64,000 bases of DNA, taken from UBA4416 sp036676295 (GTDB taxonomy: Bacteria > Bacteroidota > Bacteroidia > B-17B0 > Aurantibacillaceae). Where the stretch lies: contig JAKFDE010000027.1 in assembly GCA_036676295.1 (NCBI GenBank), positions 1-64,000 of the forward strand. The letters run 5' to 3'. Every line of letters starts with the position of its first letter. Position 1 is the first letter of the stretch. Under the pieces are notes generated by a model. The model was given only the letters and a program-made list of their open reading frames with translations, ran no database searches and was not told the origin of the DNA. Positions 50,996-60,134 of the stretch are shown here, piece after piece. The position numbers and the translations under genes are program-made.

Positions 50996-51721
50996 ATGTT
51001 TGCTGCTATGCTTTTATCAATTGTTATACCTGCCTACAATGAAGGAAGAACTATTCATTTAATTTTAAATAAAATTAAAGAAGTGCAACTTCCATCAGGA
51101 GTTGAGAAAGAAATTATCATAGTAAATGATTGTTCAAAAGATAATACAGAAGAGGCAATTCTATTATATCAATCTCAAAATACCGGTTTTAACATTCAAT
51201 ACAGAAAACACGAAATAAATAAAGGAAAAGGAGCAGCTCTGCACACTGGTATTAAAGAAGCCAGTGGTGACTATATTATCATCCAGGATGCTGATCTGGA
51301 ATATGATCCGGAGGAATATAACATTTTATTAAAGCCGGTTTTAAACGGCACGGCAGATGTAGTATATGGCAGTAGGTTTATAGGAGGAAAACCACACCGC
51401 ATTTTATTTTACTGGCACTCTATTGGCAATAAATTTCTGACCAGTCTTTCTAATATGTTCACCAATTTGAATTTAACAGATATGGAAACATGTTATAAAT
51501 TATTCAGAGCAGATATTATCAAAGGAATAGAACTAAAAGAAAATCGTTTTGGTTTTGAACCTGAGATCACGGCAAAAATTTCCCGAATTCCTAAACTACG
51601 TATTTATGAAGTTGGGATCTCCTATTATGGTCGCACCTACGAAGAAGGAAAAAAAATTGGCTGGAAAGACGGATTCAGAGCCATTTACTGTATTTTAAAA
51701 TACGGTTTATTTAAAATGTAA
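50996..51721 (+). CDS. GT2-family glycosyltransferase (DPM1-like)
   Basis: The 241-residue soluble enzyme begins LLSIVIPAYNEGRTIHLIL, then IIVNDCSKDNTEEAI, NKGKGAALHTGIKEASGDYIIIQDADLEYDPEEY with the DxD metal site, and the acceptor loop ETCYKLFRADII. This is the dolichyl-phosphate mannose synthase-like branch of GT2, which charges polyprenyl phosphate with a sugar. It lacks TM helices. It lies 5 nt before the nth-bcp gene. Confidence 0.93.
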   Translation: MFAAMLLSIVIPAYNEGRTIHLILNKIKEVQLPSGVEKEIIIVNDCSKDNTEEAILLYQSQNTGFNIQYRKHEINKGKGAALHTGIKEASGDYIIIQDADLEYDPEEYNILLKPVLNGTADVVYGSRFIGGKPHRILFYWHSIGNKFLTSLSNMFTNLNLTDMETCYKLFRADIIKGIELKENRFGFEPEITAKISRIPKLRIYEVGISYYGRTYEEGKKIGWKDGFRAIYCILKYGLFKM

Positions 51722-51726
51722 TCCAC

Positions 51727-52917
51727 ATGACATTGAAGGAGCGTTACGAAGGCGTAATCAATTATTTTAAGACCAATGTTCCTGTTGCCGAAACAGAACT
51801 TAATTATAGCAATCCTTTTGAATTAATTGTAGCTGTTATTTTATCAGCACAATGTACTGACAAACGTATTAATCAGGTTACCCCTAAATTATTTCAGGAT
51901 TTTCCTACAGCCGAAGCGTTAGCGGCTTCAAATTCCGATACTATTTTCAGTTATATCAGAAGCGTTAGTTACCCTAACAATAAAGCCAAACATTTAGTGA
52001 ACATGGCTAATATGCTCCTGAAAGATTTTAATGGTATTATTCCAAGTGAAATAGAAGATCTTGTGAAACTACCGGGTGTAGGTAGAAAAACCGCCAATGT
52101 GGTAGCCTCAGTTATTTATGAAAAACCGGCTATGGCTGTTGATACGCATGTATTTCGTGTATCGAATAGAATTGGTTTAACTAAAGCCAAAACACCTTTA
52201 CAAAGCGAACAACAGTTAATTAAACATATTCCTGAAAAATATGTGGCAACGGCTCACCATTGGTTAATTTTACATGGCCGCTATACTTGCCTGGCCCGAA
52301 CACCAAAATGTGAGATTTGCCCCTTAACAGAATGGTGCAACTATTTTAAAACTACAGTACAAAAAACTAAAACCACTAAAACAATGAGTAAACCAGTTAC
52401 CAAGGCTTCTAAAGCACCAAAAACAAAAGCAATAACTGAAGAAAAATTTGTAGCTCATACAAGCTCATTGAAAGTTGGTGATAAAGCACCTATATTTTCA
52501 GCTAAAGATCAACATGGAAAAACGATTTCATCAAAGGATCTAAAAGGCAAAAGCATCGTATTATATTTTTATCCAAAAGACAGTACGCCAACTTGTACCA
52601 TTGAAGCCTGCAACTTACGAGATGAATATAAATTATTAGGCAAAAAAAACTTAGTAGTTTTAGGTGTTAGCGCCGACGATGAAAAAATGCACTTAAAATT
52701 TGCTACTAAAAATGATCTGCCGTTTTCCTTATTAGCTGATATTGATATGACTATTATTAAAGCCTATGACGTATGGGGCATTAAAAAATTTATGGGTAGA
52801 ATTTATGATGGCATTATCAGAACAACGTTTGTTATTGATGAAAAAGGCATCATTAAACACATCATTCGGGATGTAAAATCAAAAGAACATGCACAACAAA
52901 TTTTAGCACTAAGCTAA
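51727..52917 (+). CDS. Fused endonuclease III (Nth) and peroxiredoxin (Bcp)
   Basis: One open frame of 396 residues encodes two enzymes. Residues 1-~206 are endonuclease III: helix-hairpin-helix LPGVGRKTANV with the catalytic K121, D139 in AVDTHVF, and the [4Fe-4S] ligands C188, C195, C198 and C204 (C-x6-C-x2-C-x5-C). A Lys/Thr-rich linker (~207-245) follows. Residues ~247-396 are a Bcp/PrxQ peroxiredoxin: GDKAPIFSAKDQHGK, peroxidatic C290 in TPTCTIEAC and resolving C295. An in-frame ATG (M220, base 52384) inside the linker could give Bcp alone. No stop or frameshift separates the halves. Confidence 0.93.
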   Translation: MTLKERYEGVINYFKTNVPVAETELNYSNPFELIVAVILSAQCTDKRINQVTPKLFQDFPTAEALAASNSDTIFSYIRSVSYPNNKAKHLVNMANMLLKDFNGIIPSEIEDLVKLPGVGRKTANVVASVIYEKPAMAVDTHVFRVSNRIGLTKAKTPLQSEQQLIKHIPEKYVATAHHWLILHGRYTCLARTPKCEICPLTEWCNYFKTTVQKTKTTKTMSKPVTKASKAPKTKAITEEKFVAHTSSLKVGDKAPIFSAKDQHGKTISSKDLKGKSIVLYFYPKDSTPTCTIEACNLRDEYKLLGKKNLVVLGVSADDEKMHLKFATKNDLPFSLLADIDMTIIKAYDVWGIKKFMGRIYDGIIRTTFVIDEKGIIKHIIRDVKSKEHAQQILALS

Positions 52918-52956
52918 ATCTTTACTAAAAACGGTAATTTATTTTTTAGTAAAGAT
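52918..52956. repeat. 14-bp inverted repeat between convergent genes
   Basis: ATCTTTACTAAAAA (52918-52931) and TTTTTAGTAAAGAT (52943-52956) are perfect arms with an 11-nt loop. The right arm lies in the last codons of the minus-strand gene, whose stop (52939-52941) is in the loop. It may end both transcripts. Confidence 0.7.
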
Positions 52957-54978
52957 CCCTAACTCTTCTAACTTCTCAAGATAAACGCGTTTACCTTTAT
53001 AGATAGCCGTAACGAAAGCATCTTTTTGTCCGGCCATTACAACTTTCTTATTATGATCAAACGCGTCTGATAACGAAGTAAACCCGCCACCAATTGTTAT
53101 ACGGGTAATCCCATCATCTAATAACAGATCTTCTACTTTACCTAAACCTTTTAAATGTGCGTATTTGTAATTTTTAGGGTATTTGTAAGCCGCGATCTGA
53201 ACTTTAAATATTAATCCTTCTGATGTAATTTCGCCATATTTTAAAGCATATTCCTGAGTTTTTAATTGAGCCGGATTGTTAGGGATAAATGTAAAATCTT
53301 CTTTTTTAATAGTAATCGGTTCCATAACAGCAGCTACTACAGAATCTTTTTTTGCTACTACTGCAATAGGTTTTGCGGTATCTTGGACATTGAAGTCAAC
53401 ATCAAATATTTTTTCGTTATAACCTTCTATGCCAACTGTATTGATATCTAACGTTTTTGGAGTGAAGGTTGAATATGTATACGATAATTTGAATTGAGCG
53501 CCAACAGGCAATGACACTAAATAATTTCCATCAACTACATTACTTTTAAAGCTTCCGAATTTTTTTCCGTTCATGCTCGTTACTTCTACAGTAACCAAGC
53601 CTTCTACCGGCATTGAATTTGATTTCATAGTTCCTTTTACAATATACAAGGATGGTTTTTTTCCAACGTAACCTGGATACACGGAATAAATATCTTTTAA
53701 ACCATATCCACCGGATTTACCTGAAGCATAGTATCCTTTTTCTCCATTAGCAGAAAGAACATAATAAATATCATCATCGGGCGTATTAATTGGATAACCC
53801 AAATTGATCGGCTGACTGAATGTTGAATCTAAAATATTTAAACGTGCCTGAAAAAGATCATATCCCCCCATGCTGTTTTTTCCTTTAGAACTATAAAACA
53901 ACGTCACTCCATCAGGATGAATGAATGGGGCATCATCATCTAAATTTGTATTGATACTATCTCCTAAATTTATCACATTACCCCAGGTGCTATCCGGTAA
54001 AAAAGTAGCGCGATAAATATCTTTACCGCCTAAGCCACCACCTCGTTCGCTACTAAAATATAAGTATTTACCATCAGCTGTCATCGAACAAGATCCTTCC
54101 CATGAATAAGAATTAACTTCTCCTTTCAGTTTTTCGGGAATTGTCCACTGGCCATTTACTAATTTACTTAAATAAATATCACCATGGTCATCTCCATTAT
54201 CTCGGTAAATAAACAGGGTCTGCCCATCTGCACTTAAGGCAATGGCGGCATCATGTGTGTTGGTATTAATAGTAGGAATAGGTGTTGGTTTTGTCCATTC
54301 CCCATTTAATTTTTGGGATTGAAAAACATCTTCAAAATAAACGCCGTAAGGATCAGGTAACATCATATCGTTTTGTAACCCACCTACGCTTTGCACTCCA
54401 CGATATGTGTAGATCATTAGGTTTTCATCGGCAGAAATAACCGGCACATATTCATCATCAATGGTATTGATAATATTTCCTGTATTTACAATTTTTGCTT
54501 CGGTTGGATTAGCGTATAATACTTTTCCATTAATACAATACTGTTTCAGTTGTTGAGCCTTAGGTTTAGTTTGAGGTAACGTTTTTTTGTTCGCTAAAAA
54601 TTTATCTAATAAAACAATTGCTTCATCAAACTTATAATTGTAATGATTTGCGCGAGCAAGGTCATATTCAAGATCTTCTACTTTCTTATTTTTCTCGTAA
54701 ACTTCATTCAAAAGCTTTAATGCTTCTTCATGCTTATCGCTTCTGTAAAGAGCACATCTTCCGTAGCAATATTTTAAATATTCTTCTTTTGGATGAGCTG
54801 TATATAATTTTTCATACATGGGCAATGCCTGCAAATACTTGCCCTCATCTATTAGAAATAACGCATTTTGCATCGTATCATTTTCTGTTTTTCGCCATTT
54901 TTTAGTATTGGTAGATTGAGAATAACTACTAAAACTAAATACCAACAACACTATTAGAAAAAGGAACTTGCTTGCCAT
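52939..54978 (-). CDS. PorE-like TPR / beta-propeller / SPOR periplasmic protein
   Basis: The 679-residue product has a signal peptide (FSSYS-Q). TPR helices (~30-140: LIDEGKYLQALPMYEKLY, EEALKLLNEVYEKNKK) precede a PD40/WD40-like propeller (~180-430) with repeats of the type SADGQTLFIYRDNGDDHGDIYLSKL and SMTADGKYLYFSSERGGGLGGKDIYR. A CNA-B-like sandwich follows (~450-530). The final ~90 residues (GLIFKVQIAAYKYPKNYKY... AFVTAIYKGKRVYLEKL) match a SPOR domain that binds glycan strands. PorE of T9SS has TPR, propeller, CRD and OmpA-like domains in that order; here SPOR takes the last place. Role by analogy. Confidence 0.82.
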   Translation of the reverse strand: MASKFLFLIVLLVFSFSSYSQSTNTKKWRKTENDTMQNALFLIDEGKYLQALPMYEKLYTAHPKEEYLKYCYGRCALYRSDKHEEALKLLNEVYEKNKKVEDLEYDLARANHYNYKFDEAIVLLDKFLANKKTLPQTKPKAQQLKQYCINGKVLYANPTEAKIVNTGNIINTIDDEYVPVISADENLMIYTYRGVQSVGGLQNDMMLPDPYGVYFEDVFQSQKLNGEWTKPTPIPTINTNTHDAAIALSADGQTLFIYRDNGDDHGDIYLSKLVNGQWTIPEKLKGEVNSYSWEGSCSMTADGKYLYFSSERGGGLGGKDIYRATFLPDSTWGNVINLGDSINTNLDDDAPFIHPDGVTLFYSSKGKNSMGGYDLFQARLNILDSTFSQPINLGYPINTPDDDIYYVLSANGEKGYYASGKSGGYGLKDIYSVYPGYVGKKPSLYIVKGTMKSNSMPVEGLVTVEVTSMNGKKFGSFKSNVVDGNYLVSLPVGAQFKLSYTYSTFTPKTLDINTVGIEGYNEKIFDVDFNVQDTAKPIAVVAKKDSVVAAVMEPITIKKEDFTFIPNNPAQLKTQEYALKYGEITSEGLIFKVQIAAYKYPKNYKYAHLKGLGKVEDLLLDDGITRITIGGGFTSLSDAFDHNKKVVMAGQKDAFVTAIYKGKRVYLEKLEELGIFTKK

Positions 54979-55046
54979 AATCTTATTTTTTATACAGAAT
55001 AAATATAATCTTTAATTATTTGTTTTTAAAAATTACAAATAAAATA

Positions 55047-55670
55047 CTAATTTAAAACATCTAAACTACCCATGCCTTCACGTAGAACAACCGGTTCATT
55101 ACCAGAACAATCGATAACAGTAGAGGCATATAAATTACCAAAACCGCCATCAATTACAATGTCAACTTTATCTTGATATTCCTGATGGATCACTTCGGGA
55201 TCAGCAAAATATTCTAAAATATCATCGGTTGGATTATGTAAACTTGTCGTAATAATAGGATTTCCCAAAGCTTCAATGATATCATAGCAGATCTTACTAT
55301 CCGGAACTCTGATCCCAACCGTTTTTTTGTTTTGTTTTAAAAGTTTAGGAACATTTCCATTGGCTTCTAAAATAAACGTATAAGGGCCGGGCAAAGCTTT
55401 TTTCATAATTCTAAAAATCGAATTAGGAATAGGAGTTGTAAATTGAGATAAATGGCTCAAATCACTACATACAAACGAAAAATTAGCTTTTTCGGGTTTA
55501 ATGTTTTTTAAGCGACATAATTTTTCGATCGCTTTTGGTTTAGTAATATCACACCCGATGGAATAAACTGTATCGGTTGGATAAATAATAACACCATCGT
55601 TTTTTAAACAATTTATAATAAACTGAATATCCTTTGCTTGGGGGTTATCATTATTTAAACGAATTAACAT
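55047..55670 (-). CDS. Sua5/YciO/YrdC-family protein
   Basis: The 207-residue product is a complete YrdC domain: DGVIIYPTDTVYSIGCDI at ~30-47 (KR/SxN-type nucleotide site region), NFSFVCSDLSHLSQF, KALPGPYTFIL and the ATP-loop VGIRVPD. The YrdC family makes threonylcarbamoyl-AMP for t6A37 of tRNA; YciO-type members have uncertain roles. No C-terminal Sua5 domain is attached. Only one base separates it from the upstream gene, so they are co-transcribed. Confidence 0.92.
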   Translation of the reverse strand: MLIRLNNDNPQAKDIQFIINCLKNDGVIIYPTDTVYSIGCDITKPKAIEKLCRLKNIKPEKANFSFVCSDLSHLSQFTTPIPNSIFRIMKKALPGPYTFILEANGNVPKLLKQNKKTVGIRVPDSKICYDIIEALGNPIITTSLHNPTDDILEYFADPEVIHQEYQDKVDIVIDGGFGNLYASTVIDCSGNEPVVLREGMGSLDVLN

Positions 55671-55671
55671 C

Positions 55672-56187
55672 TTAGTTCATTTCTTTTAAATTCTTGGCAT
55701 ATAAGCCAACAAACACCACATCAATAATGATCATCAAGGCTATAATTACCATTCCAAAAGTTGCAGAAGCTCCTGTTCCCATCATTTTCATGGATTCTTT
55801 TCCGGCAAAAATAAAACCGGCATAAGGTAAAATTTCGGCAATGGCATATAAATAAAAACCATTCTTTTTTAATTTCCACATCATCATAACGCCTAAAAAA
55901 GAAAGAAGCGTATAGATAAATCCTAAATAATGGGCAATTTTATTGTAAGTGTTATCTGCCATGGCAATAATTTGGTTTTCCATTTGATCGGCCATTTCGG
56001 GGTTAAAGGCACGTACTTGCTCAATATTCTTTTCCATAACTTCCGGCTGACTCTGGTAAATTCCCCATATACCTGATATTACACCTAAAGCACACATGAT
56101 AAATGATAAGATGCAAAGCACGGTTAATAATTGCGGGCGCTTAGGCTGACCTAAAAAAATTTCGGGATTCATATTATTTTCTTCCAT
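55672..56187 (-). CDS. Four-helix membrane protein of unknown function
   Basis: The 171-residue product has four TM helices: ~20-42, ~83-103, ~108-128 and ~142-165. A polar N-terminus (MEENNMNPEIFLGQPKRPQLL) and a loop between helices 1 and 2 are soluble. Its neighbour at 56288 is another small multi-helix protein of unrelated sequence. It is upstream of the YrdC-family gene by one base. Function unknown. Confidence 0.75.
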   Translation of the reverse strand: MEENNMNPEIFLGQPKRPQLLTVLCILSFIMCALGVISGIWGIYQSQPEVMEKNIEQVRAFNPEMADQMENQIIAMADNTYNKIAHYLGFIYTLLSFLGVMMMWKLKKNGFYLYAIAEILPYAGFIFAGKESMKMMGTGASATFGMVIIALMIIIDVVFVGLYAKNLKEMN

Positions 56188-56232
56188 AATTATTGTATTT
56201 CTAACAAAAGTAGAATTATTGGTGGTTAAAAC

Positions 56233-56270
56233 AAAAAAGGTCGTTCACTTATCGTGAACGACCTTTTTTT
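56233..56270. terminator. Strong bidirectional terminator
   Basis: AAAAAAGGTCGTTCAC (56233-56248) and GTGAACGACCTTTTTT (56254-56269) form a perfect 16-bp stem with loop TTATC. It ends the gene at 56288. Confidence 0.9.
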
Positions 56271-56287
56271 AATATTACTCAGATAGA

Positions 56288-56713
56288 TTAGTGAGTAGCA
56301 GCTGAATCTAATGCACCTTGCATTTCAGCAGCTGATTGCTCCATAGCTTTGTTCAATTCATCTTTGAATTGATCGCCATATTGACTGCTAGCTTCTTGGA
56401 TTTTACCAATACCCATAACTAACATAACAGTTAATACAACAGCAATGATACCTACGATCATACCAGCAATTGCTAATCCTTTTTTTCCACCTGTTTTACC
56501 AAGTTTCATCATTCCCATTACGCATAATCCAGTACCAGCTAAAGAAAGTACTAACCAGAAAATACCTAATCCGTAACCACCACCTAAAGCAGCTTGAATT
56601 GTAACTGCACCAGCTACGAATACATAAAATACTAATGCTACTAAAGCAATAACGAATCCTGCTACTGCCATTCCTTTACCTTGAGGTGCTGTTGGTTGTG
56701 TTGTTTGTTCCAT
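56288..56713 (-). CDS. DUF4190-like small membrane protein
   Basis: The 141-residue product has an N-terminal PQGKG segment, then three hydrophobic helices: ~15-37, ~47-67 and ~77-102. GLAIAGMIVGIIAVVLTV is characteristic of DUF4190-type proteins. A ~35-residue amphipathic C-terminal tail (QFKDELNKAMEQSAAEMQGALDSA) follows. Function is unknown. It is monocistronic, between two transcriptional barriers. Confidence 0.78.
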   Translation of the reverse strand: MEQTTQPTAPQGKGMAVAGFVIALVALVFYVFVAGAVTIQAALGGGYGLGIFWLVLSLAGTGLCVMGMMKLGKTGGKKGLAIAGMIVGIIAVVLTVMLVMGIGKIQEASSQYGDQFKDELNKAMEQSAAEMQGALDSAATH

Positions 56714-56860
56714 AATTTTTGTTTTTTGTTTTTAGTTTATGTTATAATTACTAACTACAAAAAAAAAACAATTTTCTGATTTTAAGTAAATTTAACATCC
56801 TTAGTTATTAACAAACTAACACTTGAAAAGTTGAAATTCGTCGAAATATTAAGTCAATCA

Positions 56861-58579
56861 CTAGAAATTTAATGCTTTCCAAGCCTCATAATTAGTTTGA
56901 TTACCAGTCACTTGCTTTAATTTTAGGGAATCAAAAAACGTATCTGATTTTTGAGTTTTAACAAGTGTACTATTTTTTAAACATTGACCTGATGAAATTG
57001 TTAATTGAACACCTAAACCGTTAAAATAGTTTAGCCATTCGTTAAAATCATTTTTTAGAGTATACCCGTTTACTGCTAAAATCTCGTCGCCAATACTTAA
57101 ACCGGCATTCCAGGCGGGTGAATAAGGTGCTATTAAAGAAACTTTACGATTATGACCATTATCAATTGTTTTAAAACCAAATAAGGATTCGCTTAACTGA
57201 GAACTAGGCTTTTTAATTAATTCCCAACCTAAGTATGTAAAACATTCTAGTAAAGGTGTTTCAAAATTTTCGGTACCATACACATAGTTCTTAAAAAAAT
57301 CAGCTAAAGAAACGCCTGCTGCTTTCTCGCACAAGGCTACAATATCTTTTTCGGTATAACCTCTTTGTTTTTTCCCAAAGTCATTATACAACTCTCGGCA
57401 AACATCTCTCAATCCTTTTTGATTAGCTGTATGTTTCATGATCATCACATCCAACATAAAGGCTATTAAATTTCCTTCGTCGTAAATAGATGTTTTACGA
57501 TAAGGAGCGCCCGGAACATAGCCATCCAACCAGGTGTCCCAACTCGAATGAGCTACGGATAAATTAAATCGGCCATAATTATGAAAATGTTTAGTTAAAC
57601 GTTCTTCTAAGGTTTCAAAATATTGTTCTAAAGAAAACACACCACTGGTCAATAACATCACATCGCCATAATAGGTCGTAAAGCCTTCATACACAAAACC
57701 TGTACGTGCATAGTTTTCTTTTGCGAAATCGTATGGTAACATTTCCGTTGGTCGGATGTATTTGATATTCCAGGTATGAAATAACTCGTGCGACGAAACA
57801 CCCAATAGATCTTCATACACTTTTCCTCCATTTAAGGCATAACCAGGCCCAAGAGCAATGACTGTCGATTTTTGATGCTCTACGCCATGGTAAAATTTAA
57901 AAGGCACTACCTGAAACAAATAATGATATTCATCAACCGGAAAACCTCCCCAAAAATTCAATTGAGCTTTGGTGAACTTGATAAAATCTGTTTTTATTTT
58001 TTCGAAATCAGGTTTACACTCTCCATTAAAATGTAACCAAAATTTAATACCATCTAATTCAAAAAAATCAGATTGAAGAGATGCACTGGCAATAAAAGGA
58101 CTATCCGCCAATTTATCATAGGAGCGGGCCATCATCGTTTTTTCATTCACTTTTAATGAGCCGGCTATTTTATAATTATCCGGAATATCCAGTTCAATAA
58201 CATGCTGTTCATGCATTCTGGTTGGAACATACATACACAAATGAACCGGATTTACATAAATTTGGGTTTCATCGGCATAACAATTCCCTGCGTTGATCTC
58301 GCTGGTATGATAGCTATACGTTACTTTGATTTTTTTAGATTGATTGGTCTCAATTATCCACAGATCTTTAGTTGTTTTAGAATAATTTAAAGGATTTCCA
58401 TTTTCATCAAAAGCATCTACACGTTTAATATTCTTAGCAAAATTACCCAATTCATACCTTCCGGGGCGCCATGCCGGTAACTGCAATTCAATAGAATTTG
58501 TTGTAATGGCATCAATGGTCAGGTCAACATAAATGTAGTGTGAAGCTGGATTTTTAAGATAAATTTTATAGTGTATCAT
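56861..58579 (-). CDS. M61-family metallopeptidase with C-terminal PDZ domain
   Basis: The 572-residue product has an N-terminal beta domain, the GxEH motif HGVEHQ (231-236), and the zinc site HELFHTWN (264-271) with E265 as catalytic base. NYARTGFVYEGFTTYYGDVML supplies the third zinc Glu. PDZ occupies ~470-560 (IAPYSPAWNAGLSIGDEILAVNG). M61 (glycyl aminopeptidase-like) enzymes trim Gly/Ala N-termini. I see no obvious signal peptide, so the product may be cytoplasmic. It is divergent from the TPR gene. Confidence 0.93.
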   Translation of the reverse strand: MIHYKIYLKNPASHYIYVDLTIDAITTNSIELQLPAWRPGRYELGNFAKNIKRVDAFDENGNPLNYSKTTKDLWIIETNQSKKIKVTYSYHTSEINAGNCYADETQIYVNPVHLCMYVPTRMHEQHVIELDIPDNYKIAGSLKVNEKTMMARSYDKLADSPFIASASLQSDFFELDGIKFWLHFNGECKPDFEKIKTDFIKFTKAQLNFWGGFPVDEYHYLFQVVPFKFYHGVEHQKSTVIALGPGYALNGGKVYEDLLGVSSHELFHTWNIKYIRPTEMLPYDFAKENYARTGFVYEGFTTYYGDVMLLTSGVFSLEQYFETLEERLTKHFHNYGRFNLSVAHSSWDTWLDGYVPGAPYRKTSIYDEGNLIAFMLDVMIMKHTANQKGLRDVCRELYNDFGKKQRGYTEKDIVALCEKAAGVSLADFFKNYVYGTENFETPLLECFTYLGWELIKKPSSQLSESLFGFKTIDNGHNRKVSLIAPYSPAWNAGLSIGDEILAVNGYTLKNDFNEWLNYFNGLGVQLTISSGQCLKNSTLVKTQKSDTFFDSLKLKQVTGNQTNYEAWKALNF

Positions 58580-58633
58580 GTGTTAAAATTATAGTAAACC
58601 TTTACTAAAAACAAATTATATTTACAGGAATAT

Positions 58634-59719
58634 ATGAAGCTGATCGGTTTACTTGTTTTTCTTTCTATTGCTTGCTATTCGCAGGTAGAAGATTCGGTAT
58701 TGTATCAGGTAATGAACATCCCAAACGATACAGAACGCGTCAACCAACTTTATAAAACCGGTTTTGATTTACGTAACTCCAACCCTCAATTAGCTTATCA
58801 ATATGCTAAAGCTTGCGAACAAGAAGGATTGCAATGTAACAGTCCAAAACATTTAGCTAAAAGTTATAATTTATTAGGAGTCTTATTTTACAAAAAAAAC
58901 AATTTCAATAAAGCTATTGATTATCAAAAAAAAGCGCTTCGCTTAAATCAATTGGCCAATAACACCATTGGAATTGCTATTAACCAAACTAATTTAGGGA
59001 ATATCTACACCGACATTAATTTATTTCAACAAGCTGAAATGGCTTATTTACAAGCTTTAAAAGCTTATAATGAATTAGGTAACACTAATCAACTCACACG
59101 TTGTTTAATTAATTTAGGTGTATTAAAATTCAATCAAAAGTCGTATGATCCTGCCATCAGACAATTTAAGGAAGCCTTGGTTTATGCTGAAGAGATTAAC
59201 GATTATGATCTCATAGCAAATTGCAATAATAACATTGGAGCTATACTAATGGTTCAAAATAAACTGGATAGTGCACTTATTTATTTAGAAGATGGTTTAA
59301 AGATCATTCAATTAACTGATAACGAATTTGAACAAGCGGATTATTATAACAACATAGCAAACGTATATATCAAAAAACAAGAGTTTGAAACAGCAACGCA
59401 TTATATTGCTTTAACTGACAGCATTTGTAAAAAATATGATTATAGCGAAGCACTCATTGAACTCTTACATACAAGATCATTATTTTACGAAGCTCAAAAA
59501 AATTATGAGCAAGCGTATTATTGGGTAAAACAACATCAGCAATTAAAAGACAGTTTACAGAAAATAGACAAAGCAACTGTAGATCTTGATTTTACAGATA
59601 ATTATACTGTTACGGGTACGAATAAACATCCTGAAAACTTAAATAATCAATGGCTATTGATCACCTTAACTTTATTAGTCATAGGAATTCCTTTATTTTT
59701 AATTCGATATAAGCGATGA
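58634..59719 (+). CDS. TPR protein with C-terminal TM helix
   Basis: The 361-residue product has a signal/anchor (residues 1-17, CYS-Q). It then has about six TPR units (KSYNLLGVLFYKKNNFNKAIDYQKKAL, INQTNLGNIYTDINLFQQAEMAYLQAL and following), of the type found in Bacteroidota sensory TPR proteins. A TM helix (~338-356, WLLITLTLLVIGIPLFLI) and a short basic tail end it. The domain layout resembles sensor kinases or LuxR-type regulators without their output domain. It overlaps the SUI1 gene by 4 bp (ATGA). Confidence 0.87.
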   Translation: MKLIGLLVFLSIACYSQVEDSVLYQVMNIPNDTERVNQLYKTGFDLRNSNPQLAYQYAKACEQEGLQCNSPKHLAKSYNLLGVLFYKKNNFNKAIDYQKKALRLNQLANNTIGIAINQTNLGNIYTDINLFQQAEMAYLQALKAYNELGNTNQLTRCLINLGVLKFNQKSYDPAIRQFKEALVYAEEINDYDLIANCNNNIGAILMVQNKLDSALIYLEDGLKIIQLTDNEFEQADYYNNIANVYIKKQEFETATHYIALTDSICKKYDYSEALIELLHTRSLFYEAQKNYEQAYYWVKQHQQLKDSLQKIDKATVDLDFTDNYTVTGTNKHPENLNNQWLLITLTLLVIGIPLFLIRYKR

Positions 59720-60057
59720 GTAAAAAAGAAAAAAACAGAATAAATGTTGTGTATTCTACCAATCCAAATTTTAGTTTTCAAAACGAAGAGGAAACAACGC
59801 ACGAAACATTACCACCACAACAACAAAATTTAAAATTATATTTAGATAGAATTGGTGGTGGAAAATTAGTAACTCGCATTAGTGGTTTTGTTGGAACAGA
59901 AGCCGATTTAAATGACCTGACCAAAACATTGAAACAAAAATGTGGCGTTGGTGGCAACTCAAAAAATGGTGAAATTTTGATACAAGGAGATAACCGTGAT
60001 AAACTATTAGACCTATTGACCAAAGCCAACTACAAAGCCAAGAAAGCTGGTGGTTAA
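59716..60057 (+). CDS. SUI1/eIF1-like translation factor (YciH-type)
   Basis: The 113-residue product has an N-terminal polar tail and a SUI1 domain (~40-112): LKLYLDRIGGGKLVTRISGF, then LNDLTKTLKQKCGVGGNSKNGEILIQGD, matching the CGxGGxxKxGxIxIQGD motif. E. coli YciH and archaeal aIF1 keep the fidelity of initiation on the small subunit. It overlaps the TPR gene by 4 bp, so the two are translationally coupled. Confidence 0.93.
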   Translation: MSKKEKNRINVVYSTNPNFSFQNEEETTHETLPPQQQNLKLYLDRIGGGKLVTRISGFVGTEADLNDLTKTLKQKCGVGGNSKNGEILIQGDNRDKLLDLLTKANYKAKKAGG

Positions 60058-60134
60058 AATTTTCTGTATTTTTTTGAAAATAACGAATTATACCATAAAA
60101 ATACCGATATTAGAAACTCTAAAACTAAACCACT

